A DNA stretch of 8,808 bases, taken from assembly GCA_947441205.1 (NCBI GenBank), contig CANETM010000058.1, forward strand, positions 1 to 8,808, read 5' to 3'. The notes under the pieces are model-generated. The model was given only the letters and a program-made list of their open reading frames with translations, ran no database searches and was not told the origin of the DNA. The translations under genes and the position numbers were made by a program. This DNA is from Bacteroidota bacterium (GTDB taxonomy: Bacteria; Bacteroidota; Bacteroidia; Chitinophagales; Chitinophagaceae). The number at the start of each line of letters is the position of its first letter. Position 1 is the first letter of the stretch. Of the stretch, positions 1-7,051 are shown one piece after another.

Positions 1-153
1 TCCGAATTAAAACGTAATAGTTTTAATTTGTGGCGTAAGCGAGTGAATAGTGGAGTAAGTCAAAAACATTTAATAAAAAGAAGTGCTGATATCAATAGGT
101 TTAAATGTTCTAGGCAAAAAACAATTGCTATGAATAAAATTAGCAAACGTTAA
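1..153 (+). CDS. 3' end of an unidentified protein (truncated by the window edge)
   Basis: Reading frame 1 of the plus strand is open from the first base to a TAA at 151-153 and encodes 50 residues. The other two plus frames stop within the first 15 bases, and the minus strand offers no start codon with a long open frame here. The peptide is very basic (many Lys and Arg, containing LWRKRVNSGVSQKHLIKRS) and looks like a cytoplasmic C-terminal tail. I do not recognise the family. It would converge on the DUF2256 gene, whose stop lies 32 bases further on, which is a normal arrangement for two gene ends. The evidence is only an open frame in AT-rich DNA, so this call is tentative. Confidence 0.4.
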   Translation, partial: SELKRNSFNLWRKRVNSGVSQKHLIKRSADINRFKCSRQKTIAMNKISKR

Positions 154-185
154 TAAAATTCGTTCTTGAGATTAGGAGTAAAATT

Positions 186-356
186 TTAAATTGTCTTAAT
201 CTGATACTTTTTAGTCTTGCAAGCATCGCTACAATATTTAACATCATCCCAATTTCGTTCCCATTTTTTTCGCCAAGCAAAAGGTCGATTACAATGCAAA
301 CATATTTTAGACGGAAGATTTTGTTTGCTAACAATTTTGTTATTGCTATTTTTCAC
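186..356 (-). CDS. DUF2256 small zinc-ribbon protein
   Basis: A 56-residue protein begins at a GTG codon (356-354) and ends at TAA (188-186). An in-frame stop lies a few codons upstream of the GTG, and the only nearby ATG overlaps it out of frame and is followed at once by TGA, so GTG is the only reasonable start. The sequence carries the DUF2256 pattern: NLPSKICLHCNRPFAWRKKW, then WDDVKYCSDACK. Four cysteines (Cys19, Cys22, Cys42, Cys46) form CxxC and CxxxC pairs expected to bind one zinc, and Trp28, Trp32 and Trp36 are conserved-looking aromatics. It starts 7 bases after the alkB stop on the same strand, so the two are almost certainly cotranscribed. The function of DUF2256 is unknown. From general knowledge the family often sits near cryptochrome/photolyase genes, which would fit a repair or light-stress role. 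The family assignment is strong; the role is inference. Confidence 0.85.
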   Translation of the reverse strand: MKNSNNKIVSKQNLPSKICLHCNRPFAWRKKWERNWDDVKYCSDACKTKKYQIKTI

Positions 357-363
357 ATTAATA

Positions 364-957
364 CTATTTAATTATCATTTGCCTGAAAGTTAAATTAATT
401 CTAGGCATTATGATTTTTGTTGATTTCGGTAAGCTATGTAGCCAATGATTTTGAAGTTCCCCTTTCATTTCCAATAAGGATCCATTTTCCAGCAGGATGG
501 TATTGGTCTCTTTAGTGGTTTTATTTTTAAATGAAAATTTGCGTTCTGCCCCTAGACTTATGGAAGCGATCGAACTATTGGGCATAATTTCTACCTCATT
601 ATCGGAATGCCATCCCATTGCCTCATTACCGTTATGGTATAAATTCAATAAACAGGCATTATATTTAGTTTGCGTGTAGGATTCAACAATGCTTTTGATT
701 TGAAGAAGAATTGAAATCCATTCTAATCCTTTTTTGGTTCTTTGGGAGTAACGATATTGAATATTGGGGTCGCTATAAAAGGCTACTTTTCTTTTGGTCG
801 TTATTTCATTTCCAAACATGACAACTACCTCATTCTTCCAATCGATTTTGTTTATTAATTCTTCAAAGAAAACGTTGATTTGTTCCTCAGAAATAATTTT
901 TCCAAAATAAATGGCTTGCCCCTCTTTGTTTATGATATATGGAAAATCTTCATTCAA
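364..957 (-). CDS. alkB: AlkB-type 2-oxoglutarate/Fe(II)-dependent DNA/RNA dealkylase
   Basis: This 197-residue protein matches short AlkB/ALKBH2-like oxygenases, which remove methyl or etheno lesions such as 1-methyladenine and 3-methylcytosine by oxidation, using Fe(II), O2 and 2-oxoglutarate in the cytoplasm. The iron ligands are visible as His117-x-Asp119 (in GWHSDNE) and His174 (in WLHSLPK). The 2-oxoglutarate-binding RxNxTxR motif is Arg186, Asn188, Thr190 and Arg192 near the C-terminus. The segment KRKVAFYSDPNIQYRYS (about 56-71) matches the family's nucleotide-recognition lid. Length is normal for the bacterial short form and all catalytic residues are present. The start is a TTG (957-955): no ATG or GTG lies in frame between the upstream stop (1011-1009) and residue 47. 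It leads a two-gene unit with the DUF2256 gene and is divergent from the DUF3050 gene. Confidence 0.9.
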   Translation of the reverse strand: MNEDFPYIINKEGQAIYFGKIISEEQINVFFEELINKIDWKNEVVVMFGNEITTKRKVAFYSDPNIQYRYSQRTKKGLEWISILLQIKSIVESYTQTKYNACLLNLYHNGNEAMGWHSDNEVEIMPNSSIASISLGAERKFSFKNKTTKETNTILLENGSLLEMKGELQNHWLHSLPKSTKIIMPRINLTFRQMIIK

Positions 958-1079
958 TTTGGTAAAAGGTTTTTTTAGTTTTTCAATTGATTGTTTCTTT
1001 GCAGCAAATTAATAAGACTCCAATATAATATGCTTTTAAATATAACAAGCTGCCATCTAAATTGTTTAAACTACTAATC

Positions 1080-1841
1080 ATGTCAAATCAAATTTCAAAA
1101 CTTAAGGATCATATACAAAGCGCTAGAGTTCAACTATTAGCACACCCTGTTTATGCGCAAATTAATGATTTACATGGCTTGCAAAAATTTTCTTCCATAC
1201 ATGTATTTGCAGTTTGGGATTTTATGAGTTTGTTAAAGTCGCTGCAAATTGGACTTACTTCAGTTAGTTTACCATGGATGCCTGTTGGATCAGCAAATAC
1301 TAGATATTTAATAAATGAAATTGTTGCAGGCGAAGAATCGGATGTTGATGAAAATGGTAATCGAATTAGTCATTTTGAACTATACCTGAATGCAATGAAA
1401 CAAATGGGTGCAAGTACGGTTTGGATTGAACAGTTGCTAGAAAAAATTAAATCAGGTAAAAATATTGATGAAGCAATTGAAACTACTGATTTACCTGTTC
1501 AGGTTAAGCAGTTCTTGAAATTCACTTTTGACATTGCTCAAAATGCGCCTTTGCATGTAAAAGCTGCTGTTTTTACATTTGGAAGAGAGGATTTAATTCC
1601 AGACATGTTTACTGAAATACTCAATAAAATTCATGGGGATAATCCAGGTAAAGTTGCCATTTTTAAATACTATATCGAAAGGCATATCGAAGTGGATGGC
1701 GGACACCATAGCATATTAGCATTAGAAATGGTAGCTGACTTGTGTGGTGATGATGAAAGCAAATGGGAAGAGGCTAAACAGGCTTCATTGAAATCACTTG
1801 AGGTAAGATCTGTTTTATGGGATGGCATACTTTTACAATAA
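1080..1841 (+). CDS. DUF3050 family protein, heme-oxygenase-like fold
   Basis: The start chosen is ATG 1080 (MSNQISKLKDHIQ), giving 253 residues; a TTG at 1062 would add only six hydrophobic residues. No signal peptide or membrane segment is visible, so it is cytoplasmic. Landmarks match DUF3050 as I know it: HPVYAQI near the N-terminus, FAVWDFMSLLKSLQ (about 43-56), PWMPVG, INEIVAGEESD (about 78-88), SHFELYLNAM (97-106), FTFGREDLIPDMF (165-177) and YYIERHIEVDGGHH (197-210). The family belongs to the heme-oxygenase-like all-helical group. The last motif puts His202, Asp206 and His209/His210 on one helix, resembling the HxxxDxxH metal site of heme-oxygenase-like diiron oxidases, so an oxygen-using metalloenzyme is a reasonable inference. 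No substrate can be named. It is divergent from alkB (122-base gap) and convergent with the cytochrome gene. Confidence 0.8.
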   Translation: MSNQISKLKDHIQSARVQLLAHPVYAQINDLHGLQKFSSIHVFAVWDFMSLLKSLQIGLTSVSLPWMPVGSANTRYLINEIVAGEESDVDENGNRISHFELYLNAMKQMGASTVWIEQLLEKIKSGKNIDEAIETTDLPVQVKQFLKFTFDIAQNAPLHVKAAVFTFGREDLIPDMFTEILNKIHGDNPGKVAIFKYYIERHIEVDGGHHSILALEMVADLCGDDESKWEEAKQASLKSLEVRSVLWDGILLQ

Positions 1842-1904
1842 TACAACGCGTATTATAATTGTTTTCTTTCTTATGATTGTCCTCTCTTTAACTTAATATC
1901 TAAG

Positions 1905-2877
1905 TTATTTATTTATCATTGGCTGGTAAGGACCATATTTATGTTGCTCCTCGGTAAAGTTATCAGCATAAGGTCCCCATGGATAATCAATTGGTTTTTT
2001 ACTGATAATTGGCCAGTCTTTTGATTGGTTCATATGTGGCCTTGGTTTTGAATTTATAAATGCGGCTAAATCCCAGCATTGTTCATCACTTAATATTGGT
2101 TTTTCATGCGATGTTTGTAAATAGGGCATATTGTTTTTTAGGTACCCAGCTAAATTACTAATTCGATAAAGTCCAGCACCATCATTATAACTATGTTCAC
2201 CCCAAACTGGTGGGTATAGGTTTTCATTATTGTTTGTTTGAAATTGACCTTGACCATTATTCCCATGACAAATTTGACATTTATCAATATAGGTGATATG
2301 GCCTTTTTCAGGATTTGCTGCTCTATTTAAATATGCTAGTTTTTCGATTCCAGATCCAGTTAGTTTTTCATTCATCTTGATGTCCTTACCTAGCCATTTT
2401 ATATATGCATAAATGGCAGTAAACTCTTTACTGCTGCTATCAATGGCTTTACCATTCAAGCTGCGTTCCATACAATCAGATACCCTTTTGTAAATTGTTT
2501 CAATATTTCCACTTCGGTCTCTATATTTTGGATATGTTGAATAAACGCCACCAAAGTTATTTCCCCAAGGTTGATTGCCAGCGTTTAAATGACAGTTTTG
2601 GCAATTCATACCATTACTAATTTTAGCGATAGTCCCATTGGGTCCTAAATATCTTGAGGTATGTGCAATAAGTTCACGACCATATAATATCAGTGAACGA
2701 TCCTCGCCTTTGATGGAAGTGTCGGAAGCAATGTCGGGGGCAATCCATGCCTTTTGAGATGGCATTGAAGCTATATTTTTTTGCTTTTTAATCCAGCCGA
2801 AATAAAACTTAATCGCAAAAAAAAAATGTTAGCATAAAAATAAACACTAAAATTAAAATTCGGACTAATTGCTTCAT
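1905..2877 (-). CDS. TsdA-like dihaem cytochrome c, frameshifted near the N-terminus at a T10 run
   Basis: The haem region is one open frame whose first ATG is at 2765 (286 residues), but it lacks an export signal. Just upstream, ATG 2877 opens a perfect anchor peptide (MKQLVRILILVFIFMLTFFF) that meets TAA in its own frame after 22 codons. Deleting one T from the T10 run (2826-2817 on the coding strand) joins the two into a normal 323-residue protein with an N-terminal membrane anchor. Residues below use that joined numbering. Haem sites are Cys92-x-x-Cys95-His96 (GMNCQNCHL) and Cys200-x-x-Cys203-His204. Cys135 in RVSDCMERSLNGKA sits where TsdA thiosulfate dehydrogenases have a cysteine axial ligand, and Met250 (NNMPY) is the likely second-haem ligand. 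TsdA couples thiosulfate to tetrathionate in the periplasm, sometimes in reverse; the substrate here is inferred. A Pro/Tyr-rich tail (about 278-323) follows the haem domains. The break may be a sequencing error, slippage or phase variation. Confidence 0.8.
2817..2826. repeat. A10/T10 homopolymer inside the cytochrome c gene
   Basis: Ten consecutive A on the plus strand read as ten T in the coding sense of the cytochrome gene, right after the codons for MLT of the anchor peptide. With ten T, translation from ATG 2877 stops at Cys-Asp-TAA; with nine, it enters the haem-domain frame. Runs of this length are prone to polymerase slippage in replication and transcription, and also to sequencing error. 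Confidence 0.85.
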
Positions 2878-2957
2878 TACATAATATTAAAACTTTATTA
2901 TGAAAACTAGGGTATGATTATTAATGTTTCCTATATTTAGTTATCAAATAAGACCCA

Positions 2958-3404
2958 ATGTCAGCTAAATTTAAAAATATCTTTTTTCTGGTTACCTGTT
3001 TAATCACTTTTAATCAAGGACATAGTCAAATCAATGAAAAGCAAAACGAGGCAAGGGTTCACAATATTGTAATACAATTAAATACTGCAGATACTGCTAG
3101 TTGGTCAAGTGTGATTGGTAATATAAAAAATATTCAAAAAGTTTGGACAACTAATTTAAATATTGAAGTAGTAGTGCATGGTAAAGCCATTGATTTTTTA
3201 GTGAAAGACAAAACATATTTCAATAATGAAATTCAGCTATTAGCTGAACAAGGCGTTAAATTTTTAGCTTGTCAAAACACCATGCGAAAACACAATATTG
3301 AATCTGATAGGATTGTTAACCAGGCAAAAATTGTGCCTTCGGGAGTAGTTGAAATTATTTTGAAACAAGAGGCTGGCTGGAGCTATTTAAAATCAGGATT
3401 ATAA
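2958..3404 (+). CDS. exported DsrE-family sulfur-handling protein
   Basis: This 148-residue protein has a signal peptide (residues 1 to about 23: Lys4 and Lys6, then the hydrophobic IFFLVTCLITF, ending GHSQ), so the mature part should be periplasmic. The rest resembles the DsrE/DsrF-like fold: a first strand HNIVIQLNTAD (35-45), a second strand IEVVVHGKAIDFL (69-81), then VKFLACQNTMRKHNI (100-114) and a C-terminal VPSGVVEIILKQEAGWSYLKSG. Cys105 sits where DsrE-family proteins carry the cysteine that accepts a sulfur atom as a persulfide. The gene is divergent from the TsdA-like cytochrome across an 80-base gap, which suggests shared control and a sulfur-related job. The family call is firm. 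The sulfur carrier role is inferred, because many secreted DsrE-like proteins of Bacteroidota have no proven function. Confidence 0.85.
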   Translation: MSAKFKNIFFLVTCLITFNQGHSQINEKQNEARVHNIVIQLNTADTASWSSVIGNIKNIQKVWTTNLNIEVVVHGKAIDFLVKDKTYFNNEIQLLAEQGVKFLACQNTMRKHNIESDRIVNQAKIVPSGVVEIILKQEAGWSYLKSGL

Positions 3405-3519
3405 TTTTCACCGATTTTTCAAGAATCTATTGTTTTAACAAAACCAATCTTCAATATCATACTATTTACAGTAACAGAATCTTAACAACATATTACTTTA
3501 TTTGTCACTCTTAAAGTAG

Positions 3520-3527
3520 TATTTTTG
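3520..3527 (+). promoter_or_regulatory. Bacteroidota -7 promoter element before the TonB receptor gene
   Basis: TATTTTTG fits the Bacteroidota -7 consensus TAnnTTTG exactly. A TTTG at 3501-3504 could be the -33 element, although the 15-base spacing is shorter than usual. Transcription would begin around 3532-3536, just before ATG 3540, giving a very short leader or none. Confidence 0.45.
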
Positions 3528-3539
3528 CGCATGCAATTC

Positions 3540-5846
3540 ATGTATCGAAAACTTATTTTAATCCTTTTATTATTCATAGGAATTACCCTTCAAGTTCAAG
3601 CCCAAGATAAAACTGCCGTAAATGGGACGGTAAAAGATAAACTCAATGGTGAATCCATTATGGGTGCTGTTATAAAAGTGGATCAACTTCCTAATATTGT
3701 TGTGACTTCAAATGAATATGGATTTTTCGCAATTTCCTTGCCAAAAGGCAAGTATGATTTAAGAATTAGTTATGTAGGATATGAGGAAAAAAGGATACCT
3801 ATTTCGTTGAATGGCTCATTAACAGTTCCTGTTTTTTTAGAAAGCAAGAATCAGTTAATGGAGATAGTGGTTGAGTCCAAGCGTAAAGATGACAATTTGA
3901 TTAAGGCACAAATGGGTACGGAGACTTTAAATATGAAGTCCATTAGTAAAGTACCTGTGATTTTTGGAGAGAAGGATGTGTTAAAAACAATTCAATTACT
4001 ACCAGGTGTAAAATCTGCAGGCGAGGGGAATAGCGGTTTTTATGTTAGGGGAGGTGCAGCAGATCAAAATTTAATTTTACTTGATGAAGCTCCCGTTTAT
4101 AATGCATCACATTTGTTGGGCTTTTTCAGTACGTTTAACAGCGACGCAATTAAGGATGCGACATTGATTAAAGGAAATGGCCCTGCACAATATGGAGGAA
4201 GATTATCGTCGGTGTTAGATGTGAAAATGAAAGAAGGAAATAATAAAAAATATACACTAAATGGAGGAATTGGTTTAATCAGTAGTAGACTAAGTATTGA
4301 AGGACCTATTCAAGAAGATAAATCATCATTTATATTATCTGGAAGAAGAACCTACGCTGATATTTTTTTAAAGGCAAGTGAAAAATTCAAAGACAATATT
4401 TTATATTTCTATGATTTTAATGCAAAAGCAAATTATAAAATTGATGATAAAAACAGAATTTACTTTTCTGGTTATTTTGGCAATGACGAGTTAGGATTAG
4501 GAAGTAATTTTGGAATTAATTGGGGAAACAAGACCGGTACATTTCGATGGAATAGAATAATAAGCAATAAATTATTTTTAAATACATCTTTAATTTATAG
4601 TGATTATAGCTATAATGTTGGATTGAAAAATGGGGAAACTAATTTTAATGTTAACTCAAATATTAAGGATATTAACTTAAAACAAGATTATACATATTAC
4701 TTAAATCCAAAAAATACAATTCGATTTGGTTTTAATTCCATTTTTCATACCATCACACCTAGTGTTTTTAGCGGTACGGTAAAGAACAATACTAATAAAG
4801 TGGGTCGAAATGGTTTAGAAAATGCTATTTATTTTAATAATAATTTCAAAGCAAATTCAAAACTGACATTGGATTATGGATTAAGGGTGTCAGGTTATTC
4901 AATAATGGGAGGCGATGTTTATAATATATATAGTAATGATGTTAAAACGAATTCAATTTTACTTGACAAAAATTCGTTTGGCAAAACCTACCTAAATCTT
5001 GAACCTAGAATCACTAGTAATTATAGAATAAATGATTTAAGCAGTTTTAAACTCGCCTACGCTCGTAATGTGCAGCATTTACACTTATTAAGTAATTCAA
5101 CAGCTGCTAGTCCATCGGATCAATGGATAGGGAACTCCTATAATATCAAGCCGGAATTAGCAGATCAAACAAGTGTTGGGTATTCCAGAAATTTTAAAAA
5201 CAATACTTACGAGTTAGGTGCTGAGATATATTATAAGACCATGCAAAATCAATTAGATTATAAAGATGGCACTAATATTAATACCATTACTGATGTAGAA
5301 AGCGCATTGTTATATGGTGTTGGAAGGGCTTATGGCTTTGAATTATTAGCCAAAAAGAAAATGGGTGTTTTTTCTGGATGGATAAGTTATACATTATCTA
5401 AAGCGGAACGAAAAATTGAAGGTATTAATGATGGAAATTGGTATAATGCAAAACAAGATAGGACTCATGATGTATCGGTTGTAACTATTTTGGAACTAAA
5501 TAATAAATGGTCAGTTTCTGGCGTATTTGTTTACAATACGGGTAATGCAGTAACCTTCCCTACAGGTAAATATTCCTTAGGAGGACAAACAATATTCCAA
5601 TATGCAAAAAGAAATGCCAATAGGATGCCAGACTATCATCGCCTTGATTTAAGTGTGACTTATGAAAATAAGCGTAGCAAAAAAATGGAGGGCTCTTGGA
5701 ATTTTAGTTTGTACAATGTTTATGGAAGGGAAAATGCCTATAGAATATCTTTTGAAGACGATCCTTTAGATAAAACCAAAACTCAAATAATTCAAACTGC
5801 ATTATTTAGGTGGGTGCCAAGTATTACCTATAATTTTAAATTTTAA
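3540..5846 (+). CDS. TonB-dependent outer-membrane receptor with carboxypeptidase-regulatory-like domain
   Basis: Start ATG 3540 gives 768 residues beginning MYRKLILILLLF. ATG 3531 and TTG 3525 are in frame, but they lie at or upstream of the transcription start predicted from the -7 element. Domains in order: signal peptide 1-22 (cut near VQAQ); a carboxypeptidase-regulatory-like beta-sandwich at about 24-105 (VNGTVKDKLNGE...GKYDLRISYVGYEE); a plug domain at about 130-235 with VLKTIQLLPGVKS, GFYVRGGAADQNLILLDEAPVYN and NGPAQYGGRLSSVLDV; then a beta-barrel to the C-terminus, which ends in the aromatic SITYNFKF expected for outer-membrane insertion. Length is normal and no break is seen. It takes up an unknown ligand using TonB energy. 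It is not a SusC protein: the partner is a DUF4249 lipoprotein, not SusD. The stop overlaps the partner's start (TAATG). Confidence 0.9.
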   Translation: MYRKLILILLLFIGITLQVQAQDKTAVNGTVKDKLNGESIMGAVIKVDQLPNIVVTSNEYGFFAISLPKGKYDLRISYVGYEEKRIPISLNGSLTVPVFLESKNQLMEIVVESKRKDDNLIKAQMGTETLNMKSISKVPVIFGEKDVLKTIQLLPGVKSAGEGNSGFYVRGGAADQNLILLDEAPVYNASHLLGFFSTFNSDAIKDATLIKGNGPAQYGGRLSSVLDVKMKEGNNKKYTLNGGIGLISSRLSIEGPIQEDKSSFILSGRRTYADIFLKASEKFKDNILYFYDFNAKANYKIDDKNRIYFSGYFGNDELGLGSNFGINWGNKTGTFRWNRIISNKLFLNTSLIYSDYSYNVGLKNGETNFNVNSNIKDINLKQDYTYYLNPKNTIRFGFNSIFHTITPSVFSGTVKNNTNKVGRNGLENAIYFNNNFKANSKLTLDYGLRVSGYSIMGGDVYNIYSNDVKTNSILLDKNSFGKTYLNLEPRITSNYRINDLSSFKLAYARNVQHLHLLSNSTAASPSDQWIGNSYNIKPELADQTSVGYSRNFKNNTYELGAEIYYKTMQNQLDYKDGTNINTITDVESALLYGVGRAYGFELLAKKKMGVFSGWISYTLSKAERKIEGINDGNWYNAKQDRTHDVSVVTILELNNKWSVSGVFVYNTGNAVTFPTGKYSLGGQTIFQYAKRNANRMPDYHRLDLSVTYENKRSKKMEGSWNFSLYNVYGRENAYRISFEDDPLDKTKTQIIQTALFRWVPSITYNFKF

Positions 5847-6655
5847 TGAAGACAAATTTGAAACCATATATTTTTATATTTCTTACAGTTTTTTTATTTG
5901 CTAGCTGTGATAAAGTAATTACACTACCAATTGAAAATAATGAATCCAAGGTGGTTATTGAAGCGAATATAACCGATCAACCTGGTCCTTATTTTGTTAC
6001 ATTGTCAAGGTCAATTGAACTAAACGAACCCAATAAATATCCAATGATAAGTAATGGGATTGTTGTCATTTCAGATAATTCAGGTGTAAAGGATACCCTC
6101 AAATATTTAACTGCAGGTGTTTACAGAACAAAATTGATTAAGGGTGTTTACGGTAGAACTTACTTTTTAGATGTCAATGTTGATGGCCAGCATTATACCG
6201 CACAATCTACAATGCCTTATAAGGTAAATTTGGATAGCCTTAGAATAAACAATTTCCCAATCAATGGTGAAAATCGATATAGTATTATTCCAGTTTATGC
6301 AGATCCTTTTGAACTTGGCAATAGTTATAGATTTATTCAACGAATCAATGATACTTTAGATAATAACTATAATATATTCACTGATAATTTAAATAATGGA
6401 AAAGTAAATCAACGACCATTAAACAATGGTAATGAAGAAATTTCAATTAAATTTTTTGATATTGTGTCAGTTGAAATGCAATGTATTAGCACTTCTGCTC
6501 ATTTGTTTTATTATACACTAAGTCAACAAAGTGGAGCAGGACCTGGAGGAGGGACTGCGCCAACTAATCCGCCTAATAATATCACTGGTGGTGCATTAGG
6601 CCTTTTCTCAGCCCATACTTCTCAAACAAAAGCGGTACAAATACCTATTAAATAA
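5846..6655 (+). CDS. DUF4249 family lipoprotein, partner of the TonB receptor
   Basis: The protein has 269 residues with a lipoprotein signal: Lys-containing start, hydrophobic stretch IFIFLTVFLF, and lipobox FASC with the lipidated Cys at position 21. After it comes the DUF4249 opening, KVVIEANITDQPGPYFVTLSRS (about 35-56), an immunoglobulin-like beta-rich middle, and the closing NPPNNITGGALGLFSAHTS typical of the family's end. It is on the short side but reaches the family's C-terminus, so it looks complete. The ATG shares its A with the receptor's TAA (TAATG at 5844-5848), implying translational coupling and matched amounts. In Bacteroidota, DUF4249 genes regularly follow receptors of this type. 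A surface or periplasmic accessory role in ligand capture is inferred; no substrate is known. No convincing terminator follows. Confidence 0.88.
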   Translation: MKTNLKPYIFIFLTVFLFASCDKVITLPIENNESKVVIEANITDQPGPYFVTLSRSIELNEPNKYPMISNGIVVISDNSGVKDTLKYLTAGVYRTKLIKGVYGRTYFLDVNVDGQHYTAQSTMPYKVNLDSLRINNFPINGENRYSIIPVYADPFELGNSYRFIQRINDTLDNNYNIFTDNLNNGKVNQRPLNNGNEEISIKFFDIVSVEMQCISTSAHLFYYTLSQQSGAGPGGGTAPTNPPNNITGGALGLFSAHTSQTKAVQIPIK

Positions 6656-6956
6656 GGTTAAACCATTTCATTTTCAACAATTTAATTTTGATTATTTTAG
6701 ATGGTCCGGAGTATTTTTCTATAAAAAAAGTTTTCAAATTTTAGGCTTAATATTTTTTGGTTTCTTTTAATTTTTGCCAATTTTTAAGGATGAATTTATT
6801 TATAAGTATTTGATTTAGAATTATTTAAATAACCATATGTGTTTTATTTACACATTTGATAAATTAAACATTCTAATCTACGAATAATATCGTTTAACAA
6901 AAAAAATTTTCAACTAATGAACAATAGTGTTAATTTAATGTTACAACAAACAACGA

Positions 6957-6990
6957 TTGACTTGCTAATGCTTTGCATTAAAGTATAAAT
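6957..6990 (+). promoter_or_regulatory. possible rhodopsin promoter
   Basis: TTGACT (6957-6962) and TATAAAT (6984-6990) are separated by 21 bases, a spacing compatible with Bacteroidota promoters, although the second element lacks the usual TTTG. Transcription would start near 6997, leaving a leader of about 55 bases before ATG 7052. The sequence is AT-rich, so chance matches are likely. Confidence 0.25.
6966..6980. repeat. perfect 6+3+6 inverted repeat, possible operator
   Basis: TAATGC, a TTT spacer and GCATTA form a perfect inverted repeat 72 bases before the rhodopsin start, lying between the two candidate promoter elements. That is the position of a repressor or activator site. It is not followed by a T tract, so it is not a terminator. 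The binding factor is unknown. Confidence 0.35.
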
Positions 6991-7051
6991 ACACTTTTAT
7001 GACAACAGCAAGATTAGTTGTGAATTAATTTGTTCACCAAAACTCAACAAT

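Larger units (their letters stand above)
6656..7051 (+). other. 396-base gene-free region upstream of the rhodopsin gene
   Basis: No credible coding frame is present; the region is very AT-rich with many stops. It holds an exact TAATTTTG (6683-6690), too far from the rhodopsin to call its promoter; an inverted repeat ATGTGT/ACACAT (6837-6842 and 6850-6855, 7-base loop); a tight palindrome at 6966-6980; and a possible promoter at 6957-6990. It is the longest gap in the window and probably contains the control region of the rhodopsin gene. No riboswitch class is recognised and no terminator for the DUF4249 gene is evident. Confidence 0.5.

Noticed and set aside
140..334. 64-codon open frame on the minus strand
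   Set aside because: It overlaps the DUF2256 gene in another frame, has no family features, and its composition is that of a shadow of the Cys-containing frame.
497..679. 60-codon open frame on the plus strand
   Set aside because: Lies entirely antisense within alkB, which has all catalytic motifs; it has no recognisable features of its own.
1889..1907. TAACTTA/TAAGTTA hairpin between the DUF3050 and cytochrome genes
   Set aside because: The 7-bp stem has only one G-C pair, overlaps the cytochrome stop codon and lacks a proper T tract, so it is not a convincing terminator.
3540..6655. SusC/SusD-type polysaccharide uptake pair
   Set aside because: The second gene is a short DUF4249 lipoprotein rather than a roughly 500-residue SusD, and no glycan-degrading enzymes are nearby.
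6837..6855. ATGTGT/ACACAT inverted repeat with 7-base loop
   Set aside because: A 6-bp repeat in very AT-rich DNA, far from the rhodopsin start; likely chance without conservation evidence.
7017..7040. GTGAA/TTCAC repeat just before the rhodopsin start
   Set aside because: Only five base pairs with an 8-base loop; too weak to propose a leader structure.
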